A stretch of DNA of 64,000 bases, from contig NZ_JAFICC010000001.1 of NCBI RefSeq assembly GCF_017833415.1, forward strand, positions 471,850 to 535,849, read 5' to 3'. The stretch comes from Flavobacterium sp. 1355 (GTDB lineage: Bacteria > Bacteroidota > Bacteroidia > Flavobacteriales > Flavobacteriaceae). Shown in pieces: positions 1 to 6,871 of the stretch. Positions within the stretch are counted from its first letter, which is position 1. Each line of letters opens with the position of its first letter. The notes beneath the pieces were generated by a model. The model did not search any database. It saw nothing but the letters and a program-made list of their open reading frames with translations, and was not told the origin of the DNA. Position numbers and translations under genes: made by a program.

Positions 1-1
1 T

Positions 2-100
2 TTGGCCGGTTTAATCACTATTGTTCTGTTGATAATCAATATTATAGATAGTGTAAAGCTTTTAAAGTTGGGCGATTTAAAAGACAAAAACCAAGTCTGA
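2..100 (+). CDS. C-terminal tail of a membrane protein, probably a GT2 glycosyltransferase (partial)
   Basis: An open frame runs from the window edge to a TGA at 98-100 and encodes about 32 residues. The visible part is a hydrophobic stretch rich in Leu/Ile (LAGLITIVLLIINIID) followed by a short charged tail, so it is the last membrane helix and cytoplasmic end of a protein that begins outside the window. The GtrA gene starts 1 base after the stop, so the two are co-transcribed. Genes directly before gtrA are commonly polyprenyl-phosphate glycosyltransferases with C-terminal membrane helices, which fits, but the catalytic part is not visible and the assignment is inference from context. Confidence 0.5.
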   Translation: MAGLITIVLLIINIIDSVKLLKLGDLKDKNQV

Positions 101-101
101 T

Positions 102-533
102 ATGTTCCCGAAAAAATCGATAATCACTTTTCTACAAGCACAAGTTGCGGCATTTTTAGGCGGTATTACCGATTATGGATTAATGATTTTATTGACAGAA
201 GTATTTAAGTTGCATTTTACCTTTTCTATTTTAATCTCCGGAACCGTTGGCGCGATTATCAATTTTAGCATCAATAGATTTTGGGTATTTAAAAATCAAT
301 CCGGTTATAGCAGCCACATCAATCGTCAGCTTTTTAAATTTGCGTTGGTGGTATTGGGAAGCATTTCCCTAAAATCATTTGGTACGCTTATTTTTCAAAA
401 AGTATTTCAAATCGATTATAGAATCGGAAGATTAATCACCGATTTGTTTGTTTCTTATGGTTTTAATTATCCACTCATTAAATATTGGGTTTTTAGGGCA
501 AACGAAAAAAAGAATGTAGTCGAATCAAATTAG
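102..533 (+). CDS. GtrA family membrane protein
   Basis: A 143-residue protein with four predicted membrane segments (about residues 12-32, 38-58, 78-95 and 108-128). The pattern is that of GtrA/DPMS1 proteins (PF04138): an early Asp-Tyr after helix 1 (GGITDYGLM), an N-F-x-x-N-R-F-W-V-F segment (FSINRFWVF) after helix 2 and a final YPxxKYWVF. GtrA proteins act at the inner membrane in moving or presenting polyprenyl-linked sugars for cell-surface glycan modification. The start lies just after the stop of the upstream frame, so the two genes form an operon. The length is normal for the family. Confidence 0.88.
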   Translation: MFPKKSIITFLQAQVAAFLGGITDYGLMILLTEVFKLHFTFSILISGTVGAIINFSINRFWVFKNQSGYSSHINRQLFKFALVVLGSISLKSFGTLIFQKVFQIDYRIGRLITDLFVSYGFNYPLIKYWVFRANEKKNVVESN

Positions 534-552
534 TATGTAAATGACAAATCAA

Positions 553-665
553 ATCCGTTTTTATCCGCGTTTTTACGAAGTAAATCTGTTTTTTATCCGC
601 GTCAAAATTAGACGCTGATTTTACTGATTCGCTAAAGCGAAAACGCTGATAAAAACAGATTTTTC
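553..665. repeat. Imperfect palindromic intergenic repeat
   Basis: The stretch at 582-601 (aaatctgttttttatccgcg) is complementary, with one mismatch and one length difference, to 644-662. The enclosed ~40 bases carry a second small inverted repeat (cgctaaagcg, about 630-639). A further partial copy of the same words (ccgtttttatccgcgttttt) sits just before it at about 555-574. Such repeats built on words like tttttatccgcg are typical intergenic repeats in Flavobacterium. A large RNA hairpin could form here between gtrA and the next gene. No protein is encoded. Confidence 0.6.
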
Positions 666-742
666 TAATTACTTTCCTGATTAAACTTTTAAATAGTTTT
701 ATAGTTTTTCCCTTAATTTAGGGGTTATAAGAAAATTTCGTT

Positions 743-1321
743 ATGAATAAATTACCATTTAACTATTTTACAAAAGCACTAATCATCATTACGATCTTAG
801 TAAGTATGTTTTCCGAAAATCTATTGGCACAATCTAAAAATCCATCGCCATTACATTTTCCAACGCCGAAAAATATTGATAATATGCTGTTTTACATTCA
901 GCGCGACCCCAATACAAACACTGCTATCTATGCCATAAACTACCAGGAAAATGGAAAAATAGACAAAAGCAATCCTATAAAAGCGTATTGGATTCGATAT
1001 GCTGAGAAAGGAGAAAAAAAAGATTTTACTTATATACAACGCAAATTTGCATACGGAATAGAAAGTAAGTCCTTGAACAATGAGGAGTTTGAACTTCAAT
1101 TTGTATCGTACAAAAAGCTACCCTTAACCTTAAAAAAACTAGATTCAGATCAAAAATATCATGTTTTTGTAAGTGTAAATCAGAAAAAAATACAGGTAGA
1201 AAAAATATTTGTACGCATTGAAGGAGGTTCTTTTTGGCTGCCCAATGTAAAGTATGCCGAAGTTACCGGAATTGATGCTTCTTCTAATAAAATAATTACT
1301 GAAAGGATGTTGTTGAAATAA
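743..1321 (+). CDS. Secreted DUF4833 domain protein
   Basis: 192 residues with an N-terminal signal peptide (hydrophobic core about residues 11-27, cleavage after LLAQ). The mature part looks like the DUF4833 family of Bacteroidota: FYIQRDPNTNTAIYAIN near the start, a PIKAYWIRYAEKG block, and a long beta-rich body ending in a GTNIAT-like VTGIDASSNK segment. The function of the family is not known to me; these proteins are exported, probably to the periplasm. It stands alone, followed by a terminator hairpin at 1350-1384. The assignment rests on recognised sequence pattern, not a search. Confidence 0.75.
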   Translation: MNKLPFNYFTKALIIITILVSMFSENLLAQSKNPSPLHFPTPKNIDNMLFYIQRDPNTNTAIYAINYQENGKIDKSNPIKAYWIRYAEKGEKKDFTYIQRKFAYGIESKSLNNEEFELQFVSYKKLPLTLKKLDSDQKYHVFVSVNQKKIQVEKIFVRIEGGSFWLPNVKYAEVTGIDASSNKIITERMLLK

Positions 1322-1349
1322 GATGTCTATATATTTATTTCATTTAATA

Positions 1350-1384
1350 ATAAACCCGATTCAACCAATTTGAATCGGATTTAT
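1350..1384 (+). terminator. Rho-independent terminator after the DUF4833 gene
   Basis: A stem CCGATTCAA (1356-1364) pairs with TTGAATCGG (1370-1378), with A/T-rich tracts on both sides, so it could stop transcription of the DUF4833 gene and of the convergent gene at 1421-1876. Confidence 0.65.
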
Positions 1385-1420
1385 TGTGATTTAAAACAAA
1401 TCAATAAATTGAAGCAATTA

Positions 1421-1876
1421 TCAATAGTCATGCTTTATAAGGTAACTATCAATTACCATGTCAAAAATATTATCTTCAATTACAACTTGTTTGAATATAT
1501 CTACTTGAGCCTCTGCATCGAGTTCGTCCTCATTCATAGATTGTGCGTCAGCAATATAAAGATTCCATGAAATCAAATCCATTTTATCTTGATGCTCAAA
1601 TAATAATTTCGCAAGTTCCAACTCTGACTCTGATAGTTTTATCAGAGTACCCCATTTATCAAAGCCTGCAATATTGGCAATTATGTGCTGTGCTTTCATG
1701 AGGGTAAAATTTTCCTCATCGATATCAAAATCCGAAATGATGTCATAAATTTGAAAATACTTCGGCGAATACTCGTACCGAAAACCACCTATCGTTTTGT
1801 CAACAAGGGGAGTTTGTGTCTTAAAATCTCTGTGTAGATTTTTTGCTTGAAGTTTGAAATAGTCAATAGTATCCAT
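1421..1876 (-). CDS. Small acidic helical protein of unknown function
   Basis: 151 residues, strongly acidic and rich in predicted helix, without signal peptide or membrane segment, so probably cytosolic. The middle shows an AQ-IIA-IAGFDKWGTLIKL segment (about residues 61-80) that resembles the LExxAxxxGFxxWxxL helical motif seen in proteins labelled glyoxalase-superfamily or DUF helical regions in other bacteria; this is only a pattern likeness. A second block SESELELAKLLFEHQ follows. It is convergent with the DUF4833 gene and is isolated. No function can be assigned. Confidence 0.6.
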   Translation of the reverse strand: MDTIDYFKLQAKNLHRDFKTQTPLVDKTIGGFRYEYSPKYFQIYDIISDFDIDEENFTLMKAQHIIANIAGFDKWGTLIKLSESELELAKLLFEHQDKMDLISWNLYIADAQSMNEDELDAEAQVDIFKQVVIEDNIFDMVIDSYLIKHDY

Positions 1877-2199
1877 AATATAATCTTTTAGTTCAAAGAT
1901 TATTATCCTGAGATTTTGCGTTCGTATGCTGTTGTCGGATAATAAGCTCTGAAGGTTATATTATCTAGTTATTGGTTGATGAAATCTTTGCACGAACGAG
2001 CAGGCATACCAAAAACACCTGATACAAATATATAAAAAATTAAATTATTTGAGAAAAGTTAAAAACAGGTATTTATACTAGATGCATATATTTATTTAAA
2101 AACTATTTTGCAACTTTTAATGATAAGCTATGGAAAACCGTAAAATATAGAAATAATGGTTATATAACTTTGTTATTCCGTAGTAAAATAATAAACTTA
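1877..2199. other. Intergenic region, divergent promoters only
   Basis: 323 bases of AT-rich sequence between two divergent genes. A TAnnTTTG-type -7 box (TAACTTTG, 2165-2172) lies 28 bases before the start of the next gene on the plus strand and may be its promoter, although no clear TTG box stands at the right distance. Nothing else is recognised. Confidence 0.35.
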
Positions 2200-2667
2200 A
2201 TGAAACTATCAAAACAATTATGTGGAGTAGCTGGCGAATATTATGTAGCTGCTGAACTTTCAAGAAGAGGATATTTAGCTGCAATAACATTAAGAAATTC
2301 TGAAGGAGTTGATATTTTAGTTAGTAATCCAGAGGGTAATAAATTGGTGTCAATTCAAGCAAAAACTACACAGAATAAACGCAAATGGATTCTTAACCAA
2401 AAAGTTGAAAATGAAAAATCAGAAAATAAATATTTTGTATTTGTAAATATTCCGGAAAACATTAATTCACAACCTGAATATTTTATAGTTAGCTCAAGAA
2501 ATCTTGCGAAAAATATTTTCGATGGTCATAGAGGTTGGTTAGCAAACCCAGGTAAAAATGGTAAAATAAGAAATGATTCAAGTGTTAGACAATTTGACCC
2601 TAAGTATTTTAACGAAAATGAACTATTGAGTTGGGACAATTTAATTGAATTAATCAACAAACAATAG
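2200..2667 (+). CDS. DUF4365-like / PD-(D/E)XK nuclease-fold protein
   Basis: 155 residues from the ATG at 2200; an upstream TTG at 2170 is less likely because the conserved region starts directly at MKLSKQLCGVAGEYYVA. The N-terminal half has the order of a PD-(D/E)XK fold: Glu in AGEYYVAAEL, Asp in GVDILV (about residue 49) and the Gln-x-Lys of SIQAKTT (about residues 63-65). Proteins of this shape are often labelled DUF4365 or mis-labelled aspartate ammonia-lyase and may be restriction-like nucleases. The gene after it starts 40 bases downstream, so the two may be an operon. Nuclease activity is inference. Confidence 0.6.
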   Translation: MKLSKQLCGVAGEYYVAAELSRRGYLAAITLRNSEGVDILVSNPEGNKLVSIQAKTTQNKRKWILNQKVENEKSENKYFVFVNIPENINSQPEYFIVSSRNLAKNIFDGHRGWLANPGKNGKIRNDSSVRQFDPKYFNENELLSWDNLIELINKQ

Positions 2668-2707
2668 ATACTGAATTAAAAACTATCAAAATAAAAACAT
2701 ATTTGAA

Positions 2708-3313
2708 ATGATATACATTGACTTTCCAGAATATTATCCGACAGAAAAGATACAAGAAGATATCAATCCATTTATTGAAAGTGGAATTTTAGTTGAATAT
2801 AAAGTTATAGAAACAAGAGCCTACGCTGCTCTTGAATGGACAATTCCAACAGCAATAGTTGCATATATTGTAAAACCATATTTTGAAGCTTTTTTACAAG
2901 AAGCAGGAAAACAACATTTCGAAATATTAAGTAAAAAGTTAAAAACATTGATTAATAGAGGTAAACAAATGAATGTAAGATTGATATCTGCATCAAAGTC
3001 AACCGAAAAGCTTAATAAAGCTTATAATCAATCTATGGCAATTTCTATTTTGTTCGAAATTAAAAATGGAAAAATTATAAAATTACTTTTTGATAACGAT
3101 TTAGAAAAAGAAGATTGGGATAAAGCAATTGACCAAATTCTAGAATTAGTAATTGAAAATTACGAAAATGAAAATTTTAACAAATTAGATTCTAAAATTA
3201 AAGATTTTGATAATAAAAAAGCTTTTAAAATATATGCTCTAATTAATAAAGAATCTAAACTTGTTGAATTTTATGATGACAGAACTTTAGTAAAGAAAAC
3301 ACATAAAAAGTAA
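2708..3313 (+). CDS. Protein of unknown function with a central hydrophobic segment
   Basis: 201 residues with no recognised domain. After a short N-terminal region (YPTEKIQEDINPFIESG) there is one moderately hydrophobic segment, ALEWTIPTAIVAYIVKPYF (about residues 42-60), which could be a membrane helix or a buried helix. A Lys-rich stretch and an acidic C-terminal half (KLLFDNDLEKEDWDKAIDQ) follow. It lies 40 bases after the PD-(D/E)XK-like gene on the same strand and has the same AT-rich composition, so the two may act together. No function is proposed. Confidence 0.55.
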   Translation: MIYIDFPEYYPTEKIQEDINPFIESGILVEYKVIETRAYAALEWTIPTAIVAYIVKPYFEAFLQEAGKQHFEILSKKLKTLINRGKQMNVRLISASKSTEKLNKAYNQSMAISILFEIKNGKIIKLLFDNDLEKEDWDKAIDQILELVIENYENENFNKLDSKIKDFDNKKAFKIYALINKESKLVEFYDDRTLVKKTHKK

Positions 3314-3576
3314 GTATCTACTAAGACACGCTTGTACTTTCTGCAATGCTGAATTAAAATGATGCTGAAAATAATTTTTGTTTAGTTAATGAAAAAAGTG
3401 TCTAATAGAAGATAATGCTTAAAGCATTTGAATTGAAAGATATTCCAAAATAAACAAGGCCTCATTGCAACCACATTACCAGCAAAATTATAATAACTAT
3501 GCTTAAAACAAGAAATATTTATATTGACACAGAAATATTTGTCGTGAGTAATTATTTTCACAATGAAAATTTACGA

Positions 3577-3620
3577 CGTATCCCGCTAGCGCAGATTTGC
3601 AATCTGTGCCCGCATAGAAG
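3577..3620. repeat. RAYT-associated palindrome, left copy
   Basis: The core gcgcagatttgcaatctgtg (around 3589-3608) is the reverse complement of the palindromes found at 4277-4296 and 4409-4430 on the other side of the transposase gene. It lies 30 bases past the stop codon of the RAYT gene, so the gene is bracketed by inverted copies of the same hairpin. Confidence 0.75.
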
Positions 3621-3642
3621 AGTAAATACAAAAGTTAAGCAT

Positions 3643-4197
3643 TTAAAATAAGTCTAACAAAACAACATCTAAATCATTTTCTAATCCTGAATAATTCCTT
3701 GCCGAACTAAAATAATAATCTTCAGCCGAACTAACAGTTTTATCTTTTACGGGATTATTATGGATGTAATCTATTTTTTGTTTAATAAATTTATTGCTGT
3801 AAATATGTTCCGCATGATAACCATTTTGCCAAACTTTATAATTCTGATCCTTTTTTAAATGCTCACATGACTTTTGAAAATATTCCAGCATCCATTCTCT
3901 TCTGCTTTCAGGTTCATTTATTATAGTCTGTATCATTTTTTTTGATGTAAATTTTTTAAAATCTCTAATAATATCAGATAATATAAAACCATTCGTCCCT
4001 TTGCAGAGTAAATGAATATGGCTGCTCATAATGCAATAGGCATAAATTTCTAAACCTTTATTTTCCTGACAATATTTTAAAGCATTTATTAAAACATTTT
4101 TTTGATTTAGTCTGGTAAATATATCTATCCATCCTACAGTAGTTATAGTTAAGAAATACGCTTCCTCAGTTGTTGTTGCTTTGTATTTTGTCGACAC
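3643..4197 (-). CDS. REP-associated tyrosine transposase (RAYT, IS200-like Y1 family)
   Basis: 184 residues. The N-terminal block YFLTITTVGWIDIFTR is the usual start of TnpA_REP proteins, the metal-binding HUH-type motif appears as SSHIHLL (about residues 57-63), and the C-terminal YIHNNPVKDKTV block with SSARNY, including the candidate nucleophilic Tyr region, is present. RAYTs are single-copy, single-strand DNA nucleases that bind and mobilise nearby REP-type palindromes. Here the gene is flanked on both sides by such palindromes (3577-3620 and 4272-4532), which supports the call strongly. All motifs look intact. Confidence 0.9.
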   Translation of the reverse strand: MSTKYKATTTEEAYFLTITTVGWIDIFTRLNQKNVLINALKYCQENKGLEIYAYCIMSSHIHLLCKGTNGFILSDIIRDFKKFTSKKMIQTIINEPESRREWMLEYFQKSCEHLKKDQNYKVWQNGYHAEHIYSNKFIKQKIDYIHNNPVKDKTVSSAEDYYFSSARNYSGLENDLDVVLLDLF

Positions 4198-4271
4198 GTG
4201 CTTTTTTCCTACAAAAATAAAAGTATAGTGGGAAGTTTTACTTTTTATTTATGGGTTTTTGAAGGAATTAC

Positions 4272-4532
4272 TTTGCGGGCACAGATTGCAAATCTGCGAT
4301 ATCTTTGCGGAAATATATCCGTGCTAACGTTTTTTTACAAAGAGAACTAACCAAACCAATCTTTACGTGCACGGATTGCAAATCCGCGCTATCGTTGCAT
4401 TATTTTGCGGGCACAGATTACAAATCTGCGATATCTTTGCGGAAATATATCCGTGCTAACGTTTTTTTTTACAAAGAGAACTAACCAAACCAATCTTTAC
4501 GTGCACGGATTGCAAATCCGCGCTATCGTTGC
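4272..4532. repeat. Tandem duplicated REP/BIME-like unit upstream of the RAYT gene
   Basis: Two nearly identical direct repeats, 4272-4398 and 4404-4532, lie head to tail. They differ mainly in the length of one T-run (two extra T in the second) and one base in the first palindrome (attgc versus attac). Each unit holds two related palindromes: a gcacagattgcaaatctgcg type at its start and a gcacggattgcaaatccgcg type at its end, joined by a constant linker with ccgtgctaacg. This is the arrangement of paired REP sequences (BIMEs) mobilised by RAYT proteins. Confidence 0.8.
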
Positions 4533-4713
4533 TGAGATAAATCTGCGCGATCGGAGTTTTATTAAAATAGCGCTTGAATTATAAAATAATTTATTACACA
4601 GATTTTATATTATTGATACTAATCAAGCAAAGCCAAACAATTAAGGGCTGACAAGAATGGTTTTGTCAGACGTATATACAAGTTAGACGAAATTTTATTA
4701 AAGCGAAAAGCAT

Positions 4714-5217
4714 ATGAAAGAAAATGTTATAAAAATACCAGCCAACAATAATGAAATTAATTTGTATTGCTTCCTCGGTGAAGCTATATTGAAAACCCAA
4801 ATAGTTGAACAAGCGTTGAGTTATTCAATTACTCTTAAAATGAATCCCCAAGAAACAAAAGAACGAGCGGATGAATTTTTAAAAAAATACCAGAGTTATA
4901 CTTTAGGCCATGCTATTAAAATTGCAACTAAAGAGAGGCTATATAATTTGTCATTGCAAGATGAATTAAATGCTTTTTTGCAGCAAAGGAATTGGTTGGT
5001 CCACAAAGTTATCTGTGGAAACGAAGAAGATTTAAATGCCGGAAACATAAAAGAGGAATTATTTCATAAAATTAAAACTATTTCAGACAAAGCAGAAAGT
5101 ATTAAATGTGTAATAGAATATGATTTGATAGATTTTTGTTCTTCTAAAGGAAAAGATATGTCAGAAACTCTCGCATTATTAAAATTACAAGAGCAAGGAA
5201 TAAGAATTCGAAAGTAA
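4714..5217 (+). CDS. HEPN-like helical protein (possible RNase), unknown function
   Basis: 167 residues, all-helical by appearance, with no signal peptide. Around residues 91-97 it contains LQQRNWLVHK, an R-N-x-x-x-H arrangement that matches the R-x4-H motif of HEPN-domain RNases and antitoxin-linked HEPN proteins. The preceding LSLQDELNAFL and the following Glu/Lys-rich helices fit a compact helical bundle. It lies convergent to an XRE-type regulator and shares a terminator (5304-5332) with it. The sequence motif is what is seen; RNase activity and any role in defence or toxin-antitoxin function are inference. Confidence 0.5.
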   Translation: MKENVIKIPANNNEINLYCFLGEAILKTQIVEQALSYSITLKMNPQETKERADEFLKKYQSYTLGHAIKIATKERLYNLSLQDELNAFLQQRNWLVHKVICGNEEDLNAGNIKEELFHKIKTISDKAESIKCVIEYDLIDFCSSKGKDMSETLALLKLQEQGIRIRK

Positions 5218-5303
5218 CATTTAACCAGCTCTCCAAAGATTTTTATAAAGCCCTCTAAATGTCTCCTGACTTCGCAGCCGTAAAATAATGTTCTAAAACA
5301 AAC

Positions 5304-5332
5304 AAAAAAAGAGACTTCAAAGTCTCTTTATA
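5304..5332. terminator. Bidirectional terminator
   Basis: GAGACT (5311-5316), a TCAA loop and AGTCTC (5321-5326) form a hairpin with an A-run before and a T-run after it. It lies between the converging HEPN-like and XRE genes and can serve both. Confidence 0.65.
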
Positions 5333-5355
5333 AAATAATATATCTTTATAAATGT

Positions 5356-5763
5356 CTATTTATTAATCAATTTTTCAAGCCTCACCATCATTTCATCTTT
5401 CTCTTTCAACATACGCTCGTACAAAGCAATTTTGTCTTCATGAAGTGAAATCAATTTTTCAATTGGATGAATATTAATTGTTCCATAATTAAATGAATTG
5501 CCAAAAGCGTATTCTCCAAAAGTATTAGAAATAATATTTATCGCTTGTTCTTCATCAAAATTCTGAAAAGCTTCAACAGGAATTTTTAATACAGCCGAAA
5601 TTTGTTTCAGCAGGCTTTCTTCAATTACATCTTTTTGCTCCAGCATAGAAATTTTCTTTTGGTTCCAGTCTTCGCCCAGATCATAAGCCAATGCTTCCTG
5701 TTTTATGTTAAGCATTTCTCTAAAACGTTTTACGTTTCTTCCCTGATGTATTTTCTGTTCCAT
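5356..5763 (-). CDS. XRE-family helix-turn-helix regulator
   Basis: 135 residues from the ATG at 5763 (MEQKIHQGRNVKRFREM); an ATG four codons upstream at 5775 is also open. Residues 8-62 form an XRE/Cro HTH: GRNVKRFREMLNIKQEALA, DLGEDWNQKKISMLEQ, and ISAVLKIPVEAF. After a linker with FGEYAFGNSFNYGTINIHP there is a C-terminal coiled coil (LYERMLKEKDEMMVRLEKL). This shape, HTH plus short coiled coil, is common in small Bacteroidota regulators that dimerise or sense through the coil. Its target is unknown. The flanking bestrophin gene lies upstream on the same strand. Confidence 0.82.
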   Translation of the reverse strand: MEQKIHQGRNVKRFREMLNIKQEALAYDLGEDWNQKKISMLEQKDVIEESLLKQISAVLKIPVEAFQNFDEEQAINIISNTFGEYAFGNSFNYGTINIHPIEKLISLHEDKIALYERMLKEKDEMMVRLEKLINK

Positions 5764-5865
5764 AATGAATATCAATTTTTCTGAAGGCTCAAATATAAAG
5801 CTATTTGTATAAAAAGTCCTGATTTCAAAGATAAAAAATATCCTGCAAAATATCCTTTATTGACT

Positions 5866-6747
5866 TTAGTTGATGTAAAATGACTTTGGCTTTGCCATTA
5901 TTTCAACTTTTTCATCTGTGATAATTTCCATGATGTTATTCTCAATGGTATTAGATAAAGCCGTCATAGGTACATCGGTTGGCCTGTTTTCGAATGGGTC
6001 CTGCATAATAATCGCGGTTTCTTCTACGGCCAACAGAATTAGAGGAATGATAATAGCAATTGCAATCTCTGTAAAAGGAAAAATGTCATCCAGGCCAAAA
6101 GGCAGTATGGAAGCAAGTACATATATTAAAAAATGAATTAAAAAGCTGTATGATCTTGGAAAAATGGTGTTTTTAATGCGTTCACATTTACCCATTGAGT
6201 CATTGAGCCGACTAATTGTGCTGTCTATCTGTGCCTGTTTAATAGGGTCAAGACTTAGATTATGAGATGCTTCTTTAAGATGTTCCGAATGTTTGGTTAA
6301 AAGTTTGGAAGGAATGTTATTGGCACTGATTTTTTGTGCATCTAAGTAGGCTTGAACTTTAACTGAAAAAGTTTGTTTACGAAGGCTTTCTGATAAGGCA
6401 TAACACCAAATAATCTGCCTGTTTGCAAATTCTGTAACTGTATTATCTTCTGCAGGAAAAAATTGTTTGACTTGTCTTATAAGGGTTCGTGATTCATTTA
6501 CAATTTCTCCCCATACCTTGCGTGCTTCCCACCAGCGGTCATAGGATTGTGCCGTGCGAAATGCTAAGAGTAATGCCACAATGGTACCTGTAACTGTTGT
6601 TATGGATAAGGGAATAGTTAGCAAATGGAGATAGGTATAAAGGTCAATAGTGGTAATAATTGATGCATACAAAATAATAAGAAAAAGATCTGTCCATAAA
6701 TGTTTTAGAAAGAAAAATATGGCTTTGTAATTGTTTTTAACTAACAT
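5866..6747 (-). CDS. Bestrophin-family ion channel protein
   Basis: 293 residues with four main hydrophobic segments. The bestrophin/UPF0187 (PF01062) signature is clear: an N-terminal helix, PLSITTVTGTIVALLLAFRT then SYDRWWEARKVWGEIVN (about residues 66-87), and a conserved late acidic block ending DPFENRPTDVPMTALS with the Asn-Asp residues typical of the family. Bacterial bestrophins form pentameric ion channels in the inner membrane. Length is standard (about 290-300). It is monocistronic, with a hairpin belonging to the neighbouring sulfatase gene upstream of it. The start MLVKNNYKAIFFF is the first Met of the conserved region. Confidence 0.9.
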   Translation of the reverse strand: MLVKNNYKAIFFFLKHLWTDLFLIILYASIITTIDLYTYLHLLTIPLSITTVTGTIVALLLAFRTAQSYDRWWEARKVWGEIVNESRTLIRQVKQFFPAEDNTVTEFANRQIIWCYALSESLRKQTFSVKVQAYLDAQKISANNIPSKLLTKHSEHLKEASHNLSLDPIKQAQIDSTISRLNDSMGKCERIKNTIFPRSYSFLIHFLIYVLASILPFGLDDIFPFTEIAIAIIIPLILLAVEETAIIMQDPFENRPTDVPMTALSNTIENNIMEIITDEKVEIMAKPKSFYIN

Positions 6748-6802
6748 ATTTCAAGTTTCAGATTATTGGTTTTGAGTGTTTACGTTTTATCACTTTTTTA
6801 AT

Positions 6803-6838
6803 AATAAGACGGTCACCATAATAGTGACCGTTTTATTA
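6803..6838 (-). terminator. Terminator after the arylsulfatase gene
   Basis: ACGGTCAC (6809-6816) pairs with GTGACCGT (6824-6831), followed on the minus strand by a T-rich run. It lies 35 bases past the sulfatase stop codon. Confidence 0.65.
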
Positions 6839-6871
6839 AATGCTGAATACGGCTTTAAATTCATTTAATCC

